From: S012-113 sp965368405
GTDB lineage: Bacteria > Bacteroidota > Bacteroidia > Cytophagales > Cyclobacteriaceae
Direction: 5' to 3'
Length of the DNA: 36,025 nucleotides
Assembly (NCBI GenBank): GCA_965368405.1
Contig: CBDUMS010000027.1
Coordinates: forward strand, 1-36,025
Shown here: one piece after another, positions 8,681 to 16,625 of the stretch
Numbering within the stretch: position 1 is the stretch's first letter
Layout: each line of letters begins with the position of its first letter
Notes under the pieces: generated by a model
Databases searched by the model: none
Seen by the model: the letters and a program-made list of their open reading frames with translations, nothing else
Told to the model about the DNA's origin: nothing
Position numbers and translations under genes: made by a program

Positions 8681-9565
8681 ATGTCGTTAAGAAAAGAAAA
8701 AATGATGTCCCTTTTAGGGATCGACAATAGAAATCTAGATCGAGAAAAACTCACCGAACTTTATAAGAAATACCTGGAGATTGGTATGCACGGGCTTTGT
8801 GCCAGTCCTTATGTTGAAGGCCAGAATCCTGGTGATCAATTAACAGAAGACCAGATTCGACGAAGAATTGAAATTATAAAGCCTTATACAAAATGGATTC
8901 GTTCCTTTTCCTGTACCGAAGGCAATGAGCTTATTCCTAAGATCGCTAAAGAGTATGGTTTAAAGACATTGGTCGGAGCATGGTTAGGTAGTGACTCAGA
9001 GATCAACAAACAAGAAGTAGAAAATCTAATTAAGATTACTAAGGAAGGATATGTTGATATCGCCGCGGTTGGCAATGAAGTGATGTACCGCAAGGACTTA
9101 ACAGAAGACGAATTGCTTGCATTTATTTATCAGGTAAAGGAAGCCATTCCTAATACGCCAGTGGGATATGTAGATGCTTATTATGAATTCTCTTCTCGTC
9201 CTAGAATAACAGATGCTTGCGATGTGATTTTGGCCAATTGCTACCCCTATTGGGAAGGTTGCCATAATGACTACTCTTTGCCATATATGAAAAACATGTA
9301 CTATCAGGCGAAAGAAGCCGGTCAGGGCAAAAGGGTTATCATAACAGAAACGGGATGGCCAAGCGAAGGTACTCCGTTACATGGCGCCCAGCCTTCGGAA
9401 GAAAATTTTATGAAGTATTTTATTAATACTCAAAAATGGTCGGCCGAAGATGATATCGAAATATTCTATTTCTCATCCTTCGATGAAGGCTGGAAGGTGG
9501 GTGCCGAAGGTGACGTTGGTGCCTATTGGGGAATATGGGACAAATTTGAGAAGCCAAAATTTTAG
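8681..9565 (+). CDS. Cytosolic GH17 family protein, paralogue of the transporter-fused domain
   Basis: A GH17 protein of 294 aa with no signal peptide, so it should be cytosolic. Acid/base Glu133 lies in AVGNEVM and nucleophile Glu223 in ITETGWP; YFSSFDEGWKV and GAYWGIWDK close the barrel. It shares with the upstream fused domain a set of signatures (MHGLC-SPY, RSFSC-EGNELIP, ILANCYP-WEG, GDVGA/GEVGA) that the exported GH17 lipoprotein lacks, so the two form one subfamily. The start at 8681 is likely; an ATG at 8702 is an alternative. It ends the + strand cluster and faces the M16 gene 36 nt away. Likely role: processing of imported beta-1,3-gluco-oligosaccharides, possibly by transglycosylation; activity cannot be told from sequence. 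Confidence 0.88.
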   Translation: MSLRKEKMMSLLGIDNRNLDREKLTELYKKYLEIGMHGLCASPYVEGQNPGDQLTEDQIRRRIEIIKPYTKWIRSFSCTEGNELIPKIAKEYGLKTLVGAWLGSDSEINKQEVENLIKITKEGYVDIAAVGNEVMYRKDLTEDELLAFIYQVKEAIPNTPVGYVDAYYEFSSRPRITDACDVILANCYPYWEGCHNDYSLPYMKNMYYQAKEAGQGKRVIITETGWPSEGTPLHGAQPSEENFMKYFINTQKWSAEDDIEIFYFSSFDEGWKVGAEGDVGAYWGIWDKFEKPKF

Positions 9566-9601
9566 ACTTTCTATTTGTCGATGTCGGTAAGTAGTAAGCT
9601 G

Positions 9602-12460
9602 CTACTCTACAAGAATGTCCTCCATCTTTAGCTCTACCACTTTACCTAGTTTACGCAACTGGTCAAGATCGAATTTAGAAGCATCGCCGTAAATTGTAAT
9701 AACTGCAGGCTTTCCCTTGATATTGTCTTCGTAAAATGACTGAATATGCTTGAACTCAAGCCCTTTGAATAAATTAAAATTGATTTGGTTAGGGTCTTTA
9801 GAATATCCCGTCTTTAAAAAAGTATCAACCGTACGCGACATACTCCGGAAAGAAGGTTTGCTCGAACCCGCTGTTAAAACAAGGCCTTCGCTTATCGATG
9901 GCACCCGAGTCTCATAAGCTGGCATATTATTGAGAAGATCCATTACAGTAACTACAGCATCTGTTGTTTTATCGGCTTGCGAACCCGTAAAAAGCACTAA
10001 TCTGCCTTTTTTGTTAGGCTCATAAATAGGGTCGATATAGTTGCCCCCGGTAGAATAAGCAAGAGACCTGAATTCTCGAACCTCCTGAAATAATAACCCA
10101 GAAAGACTATTTGTATAGTACGCATTAAAGGCTTCTTTCTTATAGTCCTCTTCATAATTTAATGGTTCGCCATTTACAATATAGTACACATAGCTCTGAA
10201 TGGCTTTCTTATCATTTACAATGTAAAACGTGGTTTCATCAACCGCTCTGGCTTCAAGAAAAGTATACGAGTCTGTTACATTATTTTTATACATCGCTTT
10301 GCTCTTAAAATAATCTACAACCACATCCTCATCAAGTTGCCCTACATAATGAATTGAGTTAAAACCATTGGCTATTAGCTCATTTAATTTTGTCTTGAGC
10401 ATTGATGGGTTAACCTTTTTAAGCTCTTTTATCGGCAAACGGGTTTTGTAGCTCGACTTATCATCAAATAGCCCATACGAATATAAGATTCGACCACCTG
10501 TAGAAGGGTTATTCTTGCTCAACTTATTATCGGTGGTACGCTGGTTTGCCAAATATTTAATGGATTCCTCCGTTGGATTGAAAGAAGAAAACACATGTTC
10601 AAGTAGCGATAAAGTCTCTTTAAAATTGTCATCAAGTCCCGTAATTGTAATTTCAAAAGAATTATAATCAGCAGCAAACTCATAGCTTGCACCAAGAGAT
10701 GCAAATTTCTTTTTTAGCTCCGCAGCCGAATACTCTGTCGTGCCGGCACTGTTTAAAGTCGCGGCCAAAAGCGGATATTTATTATCCTTAGTTAACCCAC
10801 CTGCGATCGATAGATTAAGGGTAAAAATATCATTCAAAGGATTTTGGGTATAATATATATAGTCGTCTACGATATGCAGATCTTTTTGCAGATCTATAAA
10901 TTGTGGATCTGGCTCTAATTCTTCGAGTGCCTTGAATCGTTTGGCATATTCTGAAGTTGACTCCGTTCGAGCAGAAATAGGTTTATAGGGCGGTTTCTCG
11001 AGTTTAGGTTTTTTAGGGAAACCTGTGCGCGACTGTAGTGTAAAATAGTTAGTGCTATAGTATTTGGCCGCGGCGGCCTGTACTTCTTCTTTGGTTAGCG
11101 CTTTAATCTTACTTGGATAGGCAAACATATCCTTATAATCAAGACCATAAACAAAGCTTAAACCTAAATAACGCCCCCTGCTTCCTAGTTCTTCATAGGC
11201 TAGATTGTAGCTACGATACAATCCGTTTTTTATGGACTCGAAGTACTCATCAGTGAAATTGCCGTTCGCGATATTTGCAAAATTTCCGCTAATCCTCTTC
11301 TCGAAATTCTTTAAGCTCTTCCCAAAAATCTTTGGCACATAAAAAATAAAAGTAGAGCCATCCTCCTCCAAAAATTCTTGATATCCCCCGGCAAATAAAA
11401 CTTCGTTATTTAAACTAAGCTCATCTAAAAAGCCTGTTTGATCATAATTGGACATCATTTCTCCGACTATTTTTAAAGCAGGTTGGTCAGGATGACCTTC
11501 TGGCACTAATTTATAGCCCATAAACCCAGCTTTAACCGGTGTAATCCTCACTTTTTCAACTACCCTACCCGAAAAACTGTTTTTAGGATATGATGGAAAG
11601 GAAGGGCTTTTGCCTCTCTCTAATACACCGAAACTGTCTTCAATTAACGGCTTTATTTTTTCAGCATCGAAGTTACCGCAGATAACCAGCGCCATGTTAC
11701 TAGCAACATAATAATCTGTGAAATACTTATACATTTTGGTTAAGGAAGGGCTTTTTAGATGTTCTATGCTCCCTAATACCGTTTGGGTACTATAAGGTTG
11801 ATCGCCATATATGAATTCATTAAACTTTTCGCCAACTCGCCTTTCGAGATCATCTCCAGCCCTGTTTTTTTCTTCATAAACAGCCTCTAACTCGCTTTGA
11901 AACAAGCGAAATACCGGTTTTTGAAATCGGTGAGCATATATATTTAGCCATTTTGGCAGCTGCTCTGCTGGAAAATAATTGTAGTAATAGGTGTAATCGT
12001 TACTTGTTCCAGCATTGACTCCGGTGCTACCAATCGATTTGATTAATCGATCGAATTCATTTGGAATCGCGTATTGTGATGCTTTTAGCTCTTGTTCATT
12101 AATACTTTTCTGTATCCGTAATTTCTCATCTTTATCTTCTGTTATCGCAAGTCTATCGTATAAGACCTTAATACTATCGAGATGCGGCTTTTCTAAGGAA
12201 TAGTCCTGGGTACCCAACTCTTCTGTGCCTTTAAAAAGCATATGCTCCAAATAATGAGCTATTCCTGTAGCATCTGCTGGGTCGTTCTTTCCGCCTGCAT
12301 TTACCCAAACAGACCCATAGACATTGCTGGCATTTCTATCTTCGTTCAAATAAACTTTGAGTCCGTTCGATAATTCATATACATGAATATTTAATTTAAC
12401 TTCCTGAGCAAACAACTGATGAACAGAAAGAATAATTAAGACAGTAAAAAATGATCGCAT
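9602..12460 (-). CDS. M16 family zinc metallopeptidase, secreted
   Basis: Two-lobed M16 (pitrilysin/insulinase-type) peptidase, 952 aa. A Sec signal peptide runs to about residue 18 (LFAQ). The inverted zinc motif HYLEH (His69, Glu72, His73) is intact, and ELEAVYEEKNRAGDD further on carries the third zinc-binding Glu region. The second half, from about residue 500, is a related inactive M16 lobe without HxxEH, as usual for full-length family members. It should degrade peptides in the periplasm. It is convergent with the GH17 gene and lies 117 nt downstream of the DUF6029 gene; a hairpin in that gap suggests separate transcription. No link to glucan use is evident. Confidence 0.9.
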   Translation of the reverse strand: MRSFFTVLIILSVHQLFAQEVKLNIHVYELSNGLKVYLNEDRNASNVYGSVWVNAGGKNDPADATGIAHYLEHMLFKGTEELGTQDYSLEKPHLDSIKVLYDRLAITEDKDEKLRIQKSINEQELKASQYAIPNEFDRLIKSIGSTGVNAGTSNDYTYYYNYFPAEQLPKWLNIYAHRFQKPVFRLFQSELEAVYEEKNRAGDDLERRVGEKFNEFIYGDQPYSTQTVLGSIEHLKSPSLTKMYKYFTDYYVASNMALVICGNFDAEKIKPLIEDSFGVLERGKSPSFPSYPKNSFSGRVVEKVRITPVKAGFMGYKLVPEGHPDQPALKIVGEMMSNYDQTGFLDELSLNNEVLFAGGYQEFLEEDGSTFIFYVPKIFGKSLKNFEKRISGNFANIANGNFTDEYFESIKNGLYRSYNLAYEELGSRGRYLGLSFVYGLDYKDMFAYPSKIKALTKEEVQAAAAKYYSTNYFTLQSRTGFPKKPKLEKPPYKPISARTESTSEYAKRFKALEELEPDPQFIDLQKDLHIVDDYIYYTQNPLNDIFTLNLSIAGGLTKDNKYPLLAATLNSAGTTEYSAAELKKKFASLGASYEFAADYNSFEITITGLDDNFKETLSLLEHVFSSFNPTEESIKYLANQRTTDNKLSKNNPSTGGRILYSYGLFDDKSSYKTRLPIKELKKVNPSMLKTKLNELIANGFNSIHYVGQLDEDVVVDYFKSKAMYKNNVTDSYTFLEARAVDETTFYIVNDKKAIQSYVYYIVNGEPLNYEEDYKKEAFNAYYTNSLSGLLFQEVREFRSLAYSTGGNYIDPIYEPNKKGRLVLFTGSQADKTTDAVVTVMDLLNNMPAYETRVPSISEGLVLTAGSSKPSFRSMSRTVDTFLKTGYSKDPNQINFNLFKGLEFKHIQSFYEDNIKGKPAVITIYGDASKFDLDQLRKLGKVVELKMEDILVE

Positions 12461-12503
12461 AGCAATTGGAGTTTTAGGTGATCAGTAAAATTAACAAGAA
12501 TCT

Positions 12504-12530
12504 AAGGACTGCAAAACCATAGCCGTCCTT
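12504..12530 (-). terminator. Hairpin after the DUF6029 gene, possible terminator
   Basis: Arms AAGGACTGC (12504-12512) and GCCGTCCTT (12522-12530) pair at 8 of 9 positions around a 9-nt loop. On the - strand it sits 47 nt after the DUF6029 stop and before the M16 start; the sequence after it is moderately T-rich (TTCTTGTTAATTTT). Terminator or leader hairpin of the M16 gene. Confidence 0.4.
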
Positions 12531-12577
12531 CATATAAAAAATTGAATATCTTGGTTGAGCGCCTGACATTTTAATCA

Positions 12578-14059
12578 TCAAAGTCTTCGTGTAAATCGTA
12601 GCTCAACCCCTTCAAAATCCAATATTTCGTAACAAACACCCGAAGTACAAGCCGGTCCACCTCTCCTTGTACCAGCAAATAGCAGAAAGGTATTTTTAAA
12701 GTTTGGTTTATACTTTACGTTACTTCCTAGCCAAATTTTATAATCATTTTGCTCTAACATAACGGCATCATCGGTGCTGTATTCAGCAAGGGCTGCTACT
12801 GTAAACTTAGAGCCTTGATTGAATGCCAAAGAAACAAGCATATTTGTCACCGATGTTTCTGATCGTTCAAATATTTGATATTCATATTCTATATTGATGG
12901 ACCTTCTTTTTTTTATGAGCACATCCATATCAAAGCCAAAGCTCGTTCTGTTTTCTTCAGCTTTTATTGCATCATTTGCATAGTCTGCAAATAACTTAAG
13001 GTCATATTTATTATTGATCAAACGACTATATTCAAGAAAATACTCTTCGTATTTAAAGTCGACCCCTAAATCATTTAGAGTCCGGGCATGATTAAAGGTA
13101 AGGATGCTGGCATCATCAAAATAATAGGTTGCTTCAATCTGCCAGCCAGATTCATTAATTGGAATAGGAACATGAGTACTTCGATTTAAAAGTCGATAGG
13201 TATGTTGTTTTATTAAAGCTGGAGGTTCATTCACCGCCTCGCCAATTAAGATATTATTATAATCCTTTAACTCAGTAGAAATACTCAACTTCTCAAAGTC
13301 AAAGTTGAGATTGAAATAAAACCCATACTCATCGTTCTCTCCAAACAATCCATCTTTATTATCAATTGTTAGCTCAGAGTAATAGCTTAGCCATGGCAAC
13401 AGGGTACCCGAAATATTCAACATAGAGTACCATTTGTTTACCTGTTGATTTCTGAGGTACATAGCGTTATATTCAATTCTATGGGTTTTTATTTGATAGT
13501 CTCCGCCTACAACTGCTACGGAATCTGGTCTCCTATTGCTAAACCCTTCCGGGGGCGGAAAAACGTTATTCAGAGGCTGCCCAGCCAGTGCCTTGAGGCT
13601 CCATGATTTGGATTGATACTTAATATAAGCTCCTAAAAAGTCACGATGAAAATAATTACGCGATCGATAGGCTACATCCTCTAGTATTGCTCCGGGGACT
13701 TGATAGGTTCGCATCAAAGTACCCCTACCTAAGGTTTCATAGAAATTTCCAAGCTTAATATCCCATTTGTTAGTTTTATACTGTAAACGAACTTGATTTA
13801 AGGCTATGTAATTTCTTTCAGAATAGGGTGACCAGAATTGCTCAAGGGTAGCCCCAATTTTAAATTCTTTGAAATCGTAATCTATTAAAAGCCTGTCATA
13901 GATTGAAGCAAATGCTGTACTATCATCAGGAATCTTTCCGTATTGGAATTCTGCTATGTTTTGTCCGTTGAGTTGAGCTTGTACTTCAGTAAGAAATACG
14001 AATGATGAAAGAGCAATAATGCTCAATAAGCCAACTTTTTTACCTGCGAACAGACGCAA
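12578..14059 (-). CDS. DUF6029-type outer membrane beta-barrel protein
   Basis: 493 aa with a signal peptide ending near VQAQ (residues 26-29) and then repeated amphipathic strands rich in Tyr, Asn and Arg up to a terminal strand (VELRFTRRL), as in outer membrane barrels. It resembles the DUF6029 family of Bacteroidota. The only start that keeps the signal peptide is TTG at 14059, which directly abuts the TAA of the upstream TlpA-like gene, implying translational coupling. The protein has just two cysteines, Cys471 and Cys476, in GGPACTSGVCYE near the C-terminus. With two thioredoxin-like genes directly upstream, a redox link is suggested. Substrate and function are unknown. Confidence 0.75.
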   Translation of the reverse strand: MRLFAGKKVGLLSIIALSSFVFLTEVQAQLNGQNIAEFQYGKIPDDSTAFASIYDRLLIDYDFKEFKIGATLEQFWSPYSERNYIALNQVRLQYKTNKWDIKLGNFYETLGRGTLMRTYQVPGAILEDVAYRSRNYFHRDFLGAYIKYQSKSWSLKALAGQPLNNVFPPPEGFSNRRPDSVAVVGGDYQIKTHRIEYNAMYLRNQQVNKWYSMLNISGTLLPWLSYYSELTIDNKDGLFGENDEYGFYFNLNFDFEKLSISTELKDYNNILIGEAVNEPPALIKQHTYRLLNRSTHVPIPINESGWQIEATYYFDDASILTFNHARTLNDLGVDFKYEEYFLEYSRLINNKYDLKLFADYANDAIKAEENRTSFGFDMDVLIKKRRSINIEYEYQIFERSETSVTNMLVSLAFNQGSKFTVAALAEYSTDDAVMLEQNDYKIWLGSNVKYKPNFKNTFLLFAGTRRGGPACTSGVCYEILDFEGVELRFTRRL

Positions 14060-14551
14060 TTATTTTAATTTCTTTAATTGATTCTGGATTGCTTCTGCAA
14101 TTTCTTCCTCATCTCCTGGAACAAAACCTTCGTGCATGTACTTAACTTTATTATTGCTATCTAGAATTACCAAGGTAGGAAAATTACTTAAGTTTAATGC
14201 GTTGAGGATATCTGAGTTAATATCAATTAGAACTGGGTATTTTATTTGAAGCGACTGGCTTACACCGGGTACTTTAGCTACCGTACGAGGCCCATCACAA
14301 TTAATCCCTATAATTTGTACACCCTGCTCTTTGTACTCATCGTACAGAATATTTAGCTGAGGTATGGCCTTCTTACAAGGTTTACACCATGTTGTCCAAA
14401 AGTCGAGAACTGTAATCGACTCACCCTTTAAATCATATAAGTCAACCTTCTCATTGTTCACGTTTTGCAAAGTATAATTCCTAACTGTCTGGGCTTGCGC
14501 TAGAAACGAAACTAAAAGGAGCAGTGGAAGTATTATAATGGTACGACCCAT
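14060..14551 (-). CDS. TlpA-like periplasmic thioredoxin
   Basis: Thioredoxin-fold protein, 163 aa. The signal peptide ends near AQAQ (18-21), then a TlpA/ResA-type fold with the active site WTTWCKPCKK (Cys56, Cys59) and the cis-Pro segment FPTLVILD. It should reduce or exchange disulfides in the periplasm. Its ATG overlaps the stop codon of the upstream thioredoxin-like lipoprotein gene by one base (TAATG), and its stop touches the TTG start of the DUF6029 gene, so the three genes form one translationally coupled unit. Confidence 0.88.
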   Translation of the reverse strand: MGRTIIILPLLLLVSFLAQAQTVRNYTLQNVNNEKVDLYDLKGESITVLDFWTTWCKPCKKAIPQLNILYDEYKEQGVQIIGINCDGPRTVAKVPGVSQSLQIKYPVLIDINSDILNALNLSNFPTLVILDSNNKVKYMHEGFVPGDEEEIAEAIQNQLKKLK

Positions 14552-15096
14552 TATAAGAGGCTATTCAAAACACCCACAACCGTATCGACGTCATTTCCTG
14601 CAGAGGTAGTTCCTGTATGAACAATGTTTCCGTCTTTATCAATTACAAATAAACGATCATAGGTTGTTCCGTAGGCACTTTGAACATCAGACCCATTAAG
14701 TAAGAGGTCAAAACTAGTACTAGTAGATGTTCTAAAGCGTTCTACAGCAGTTTGAGTTCCGTTCCAGGTGTCGATACCTACTATGCCAATCTGGCTGTCC
14801 GAAAATACATCATTGATCTTAGTTTCTATACTTGGAGCTGATGCAATACAGAGGGGGCATGTAGATCCAAAAAAGAAGATTACCAATGGTTTGCCTGTAA
14901 AATCAACAAGTTTTACCTCATCTCCTGTTACCGAAGTTAGGACGAAATCAGGAGCTTTATTCTCATTCATATCATCACCCATGGTGTCGTCGACCATCTC
15001 TTTCATCTCTTCTGCGTTGTCGTCAGAGCAACTGGAGATAAACGGAATAAATAATACTGTTAAAAATGCTAGTGTAAGGTATTTTATAGATCTCAT
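14551..15096 (-). CDS. Thioredoxin-like (TlpA/peroxiredoxin-type) lipoprotein
   Basis: 181 aa. Lipoprotein signal with Cys23 (ISSC), an acidic Met-rich linker (residues 24-48), then a thioredoxin fold starting at APDFVLTSVTGDEV. The redox motif is STCPLC (Cys80, Cys83), followed by a cis-Pro type segment (YDRLFVIDKDG) with no preceding Pro that I can match with certainty. It is probably a membrane-anchored thiol oxidoreductase of the AhpC/TSA-TlpA superfamily. It is first gene of the three-gene redox/barrel unit and starts 86 nt after the outer membrane factor gene of the efflux operon. Confidence 0.82.
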   Translation of the reverse strand: MRSIKYLTLAFLTVLFIPFISSCSDDNAEEMKEMVDDTMGDDMNENKAPDFVLTSVTGDEVKLVDFTGKPLVIFFFGSTCPLCIASAPSIETKINDVFSDSQIGIVGIDTWNGTQTAVERFRTSTSTSFDLLLNGSDVQSAYGTTYDRLFVIDKDGNIVHTGTTSAGNDVDTVVGVLNSLL

Positions 15097-15174
15097 GCTT
15101 TTTTAGATTAATCCATAAAACGATTAATTTGAAAAAATAGTTCAATTATTAAAGAAGTGGCCTATCGTCAGCCT

Positions 15175-15182
15175 CAAATCTA
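15175..15182 (-). promoter_or_regulatory. Possible -7 box for the thioredoxin/DUF6029 unit
   Basis: The - strand reads TAGATTTG, an exact TAnnTTTG match to the Bacteroidota -7 consensus, just past the efflux OMF stop and 79 nt before the lipoprotein start. I see no clear TTTG -33 box at the right distance, so this is weak. Confidence 0.3.
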
Positions 15183-16622
15183 TTAGTTTGTTGTATCAGC
15201 AGTGGCTGCAGTATTCATTTCCTCCTCCGACAACCAACCGCCACCGAGTGCCTTGTAAAGCTTTACATATCCGTTGAAAAGCTTTTGAGTAGTTTCTGAG
15301 AGGCTTAGTTCAGCTTCAAAGGCCTGCCGTTGGCTTTCAATTAACTCCAGAAAACTTGTTACTCCTTTGTCGTATCTTTCACCAGATAAGCGCTGGGCAT
15401 TTTGCGCAGCTGTAACATGTTGTTGCCGCGCTAATAATTCATTTTTTAAGGTTTCAATCTCAACTAAGGCGTCTTCAACATCTCGAAAAGCATTAATAAC
15501 TGTACGCTCGTATTCATACATCATTTGCTCGGTCTTTTTACGTTCAACCTCTACCCTTCTCTTGTTTTTACCAAATTCAAAAAGAGGGCCTAATAGGCTG
15601 GCACCAAAATTAAACGCTGGGCCATTTGCTGTTAATGATGATACATCTGTGCTCGCAACACCTAGCAATCCAGTTAGGCTTATCGATGGAAACTGTTGAG
15701 CCACCGCTACTCCAATTCTTGCATTCTGAGCGTGCAAGGATGCCTCGGCCTGTAATATATCAGGTCTACGTTCCATAAGCATCGAGGGTAATCCCACAGG
15801 TATGTCAGGGGGGAGAACTTGATTTTCCAATTCGCTGGTTGTTAAAATCGGTTGCGGATTTCTACCTAGGAGAACACTTAATGCATTCTCTGTTTGCGCT
15901 ACCTGCCTATGGTAGAACGGAATGGATGAAGCAGCTATTGCTCGCTGAATCTGTGCCTGATTTAAGTCGATTTCCGGAACGATACCCTTATTATATCTTG
16001 CTTGAATTATATTTAAGGATTGATCCCTTAAGGCTAAGGTTTTTTTCGAAATCATCAAACGCCAGCGATAATCTAATAATTGATAATAAGTGCCTGTAAT
16101 GGACGATATTAAACCAATTTGTATGGTTCGCTTTCCAAACTCCGTTGCAAGTAAATCTGCTCTTGCTGCTTCATTTGCTCTTCGAAATTTACCCCAGAAG
16201 TCTATTTCCCATGAAACGGACCCAAAACCAGTGAAAACATTTAAGGCGTTATCATTAGGTAAGCCCTGAAAAACATTGCCTCGCACCGCCCCTGCCTGAT
16301 AGGTAATTGAAGGCCACATGTTAGACTTTGTTAATCCCAGTTGCGCCCTCGCTTGTTCGATTCGACTGGTAGCAATAAGAACATCTTTATTCTCTTCCAG
16401 TCCAATTGCAATTAGGGTATCAATTACTGGATCATTAAATAATTCCCACCAGCTAACATTGAGAACAGAATCACTGGTAGCAAGTTGCAAACTGTCATAA
16501 CGATATACGGCGGTAGAATCAATTTCGGTTCTTTGTGCTTTAAAATTAGGCCCAACTTTACAAGACTCCAGAAGAAGTATAGAACCAATTAGAATAAATA
16601 GAATTGATAATGTATGTCTCAT
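15183..16622 (-). CDS. RND efflux outer membrane factor (TolC/OprM-type lipoprotein)
   Basis: Outer membrane channel of a tripartite efflux pump, 479 aa. Signal peptide and lipoprotein Cys21 (LLESC) followed by KVGPNFK, the usual start of NodT/OprM-type proteins. Two OEP repeats of long helices can be followed (NVSWWELFNDPVIDTLI near 55-72; RRPDILQAEASLHAQNARIGVA near 270-300; ESQRQAFEAELSLSETTQ near the end). The Glu preceding Ser-Cys makes the lipobox slightly unusual. The start is 3 nt after the pump stop, so it is the last gene of the MFP-RND-OMF operon. Confidence 0.92.
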   Translation of the reverse strand: MRHTLSILFILIGSILLLESCKVGPNFKAQRTEIDSTAVYRYDSLQLATSDSVLNVSWWELFNDPVIDTLIAIGLEENKDVLIATSRIEQARAQLGLTKSNMWPSITYQAGAVRGNVFQGLPNDNALNVFTGFGSVSWEIDFWGKFRRANEAARADLLATEFGKRTIQIGLISSITGTYYQLLDYRWRLMISKKTLALRDQSLNIIQARYNKGIVPEIDLNQAQIQRAIAASSIPFYHRQVAQTENALSVLLGRNPQPILTTSELENQVLPPDIPVGLPSMLMERRPDILQAEASLHAQNARIGVAVAQQFPSISLTGLLGVASTDVSSLTANGPAFNFGASLLGPLFEFGKNKRRVEVERKKTEQMMYEYERTVINAFRDVEDALVEIETLKNELLARQQHVTAAQNAQRLSGERYDKGVTSFLELIESQRQAFEAELSLSETTQKLFNGYVKLYKALGGGWLSEEEMNTAATADTTN

Positions 16623-16625
16623 TGC

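Noticed and set aside
9590..9606. Small inverted repeat AGTAG/CTACT at the GH17-M16 convergent junction
   Set aside because: Only 5 bp, overlaps the M16 stop codon, and has no T-run on either strand; too weak to call a terminator.
15140..15157. TTGAA/TTCAA stem in the gap between the OMF and thioredoxin lipoprotein genes
   Set aside because: Five A/T-rich pairs only; likely chance. Whether the efflux and redox genes are one transcript stays open.
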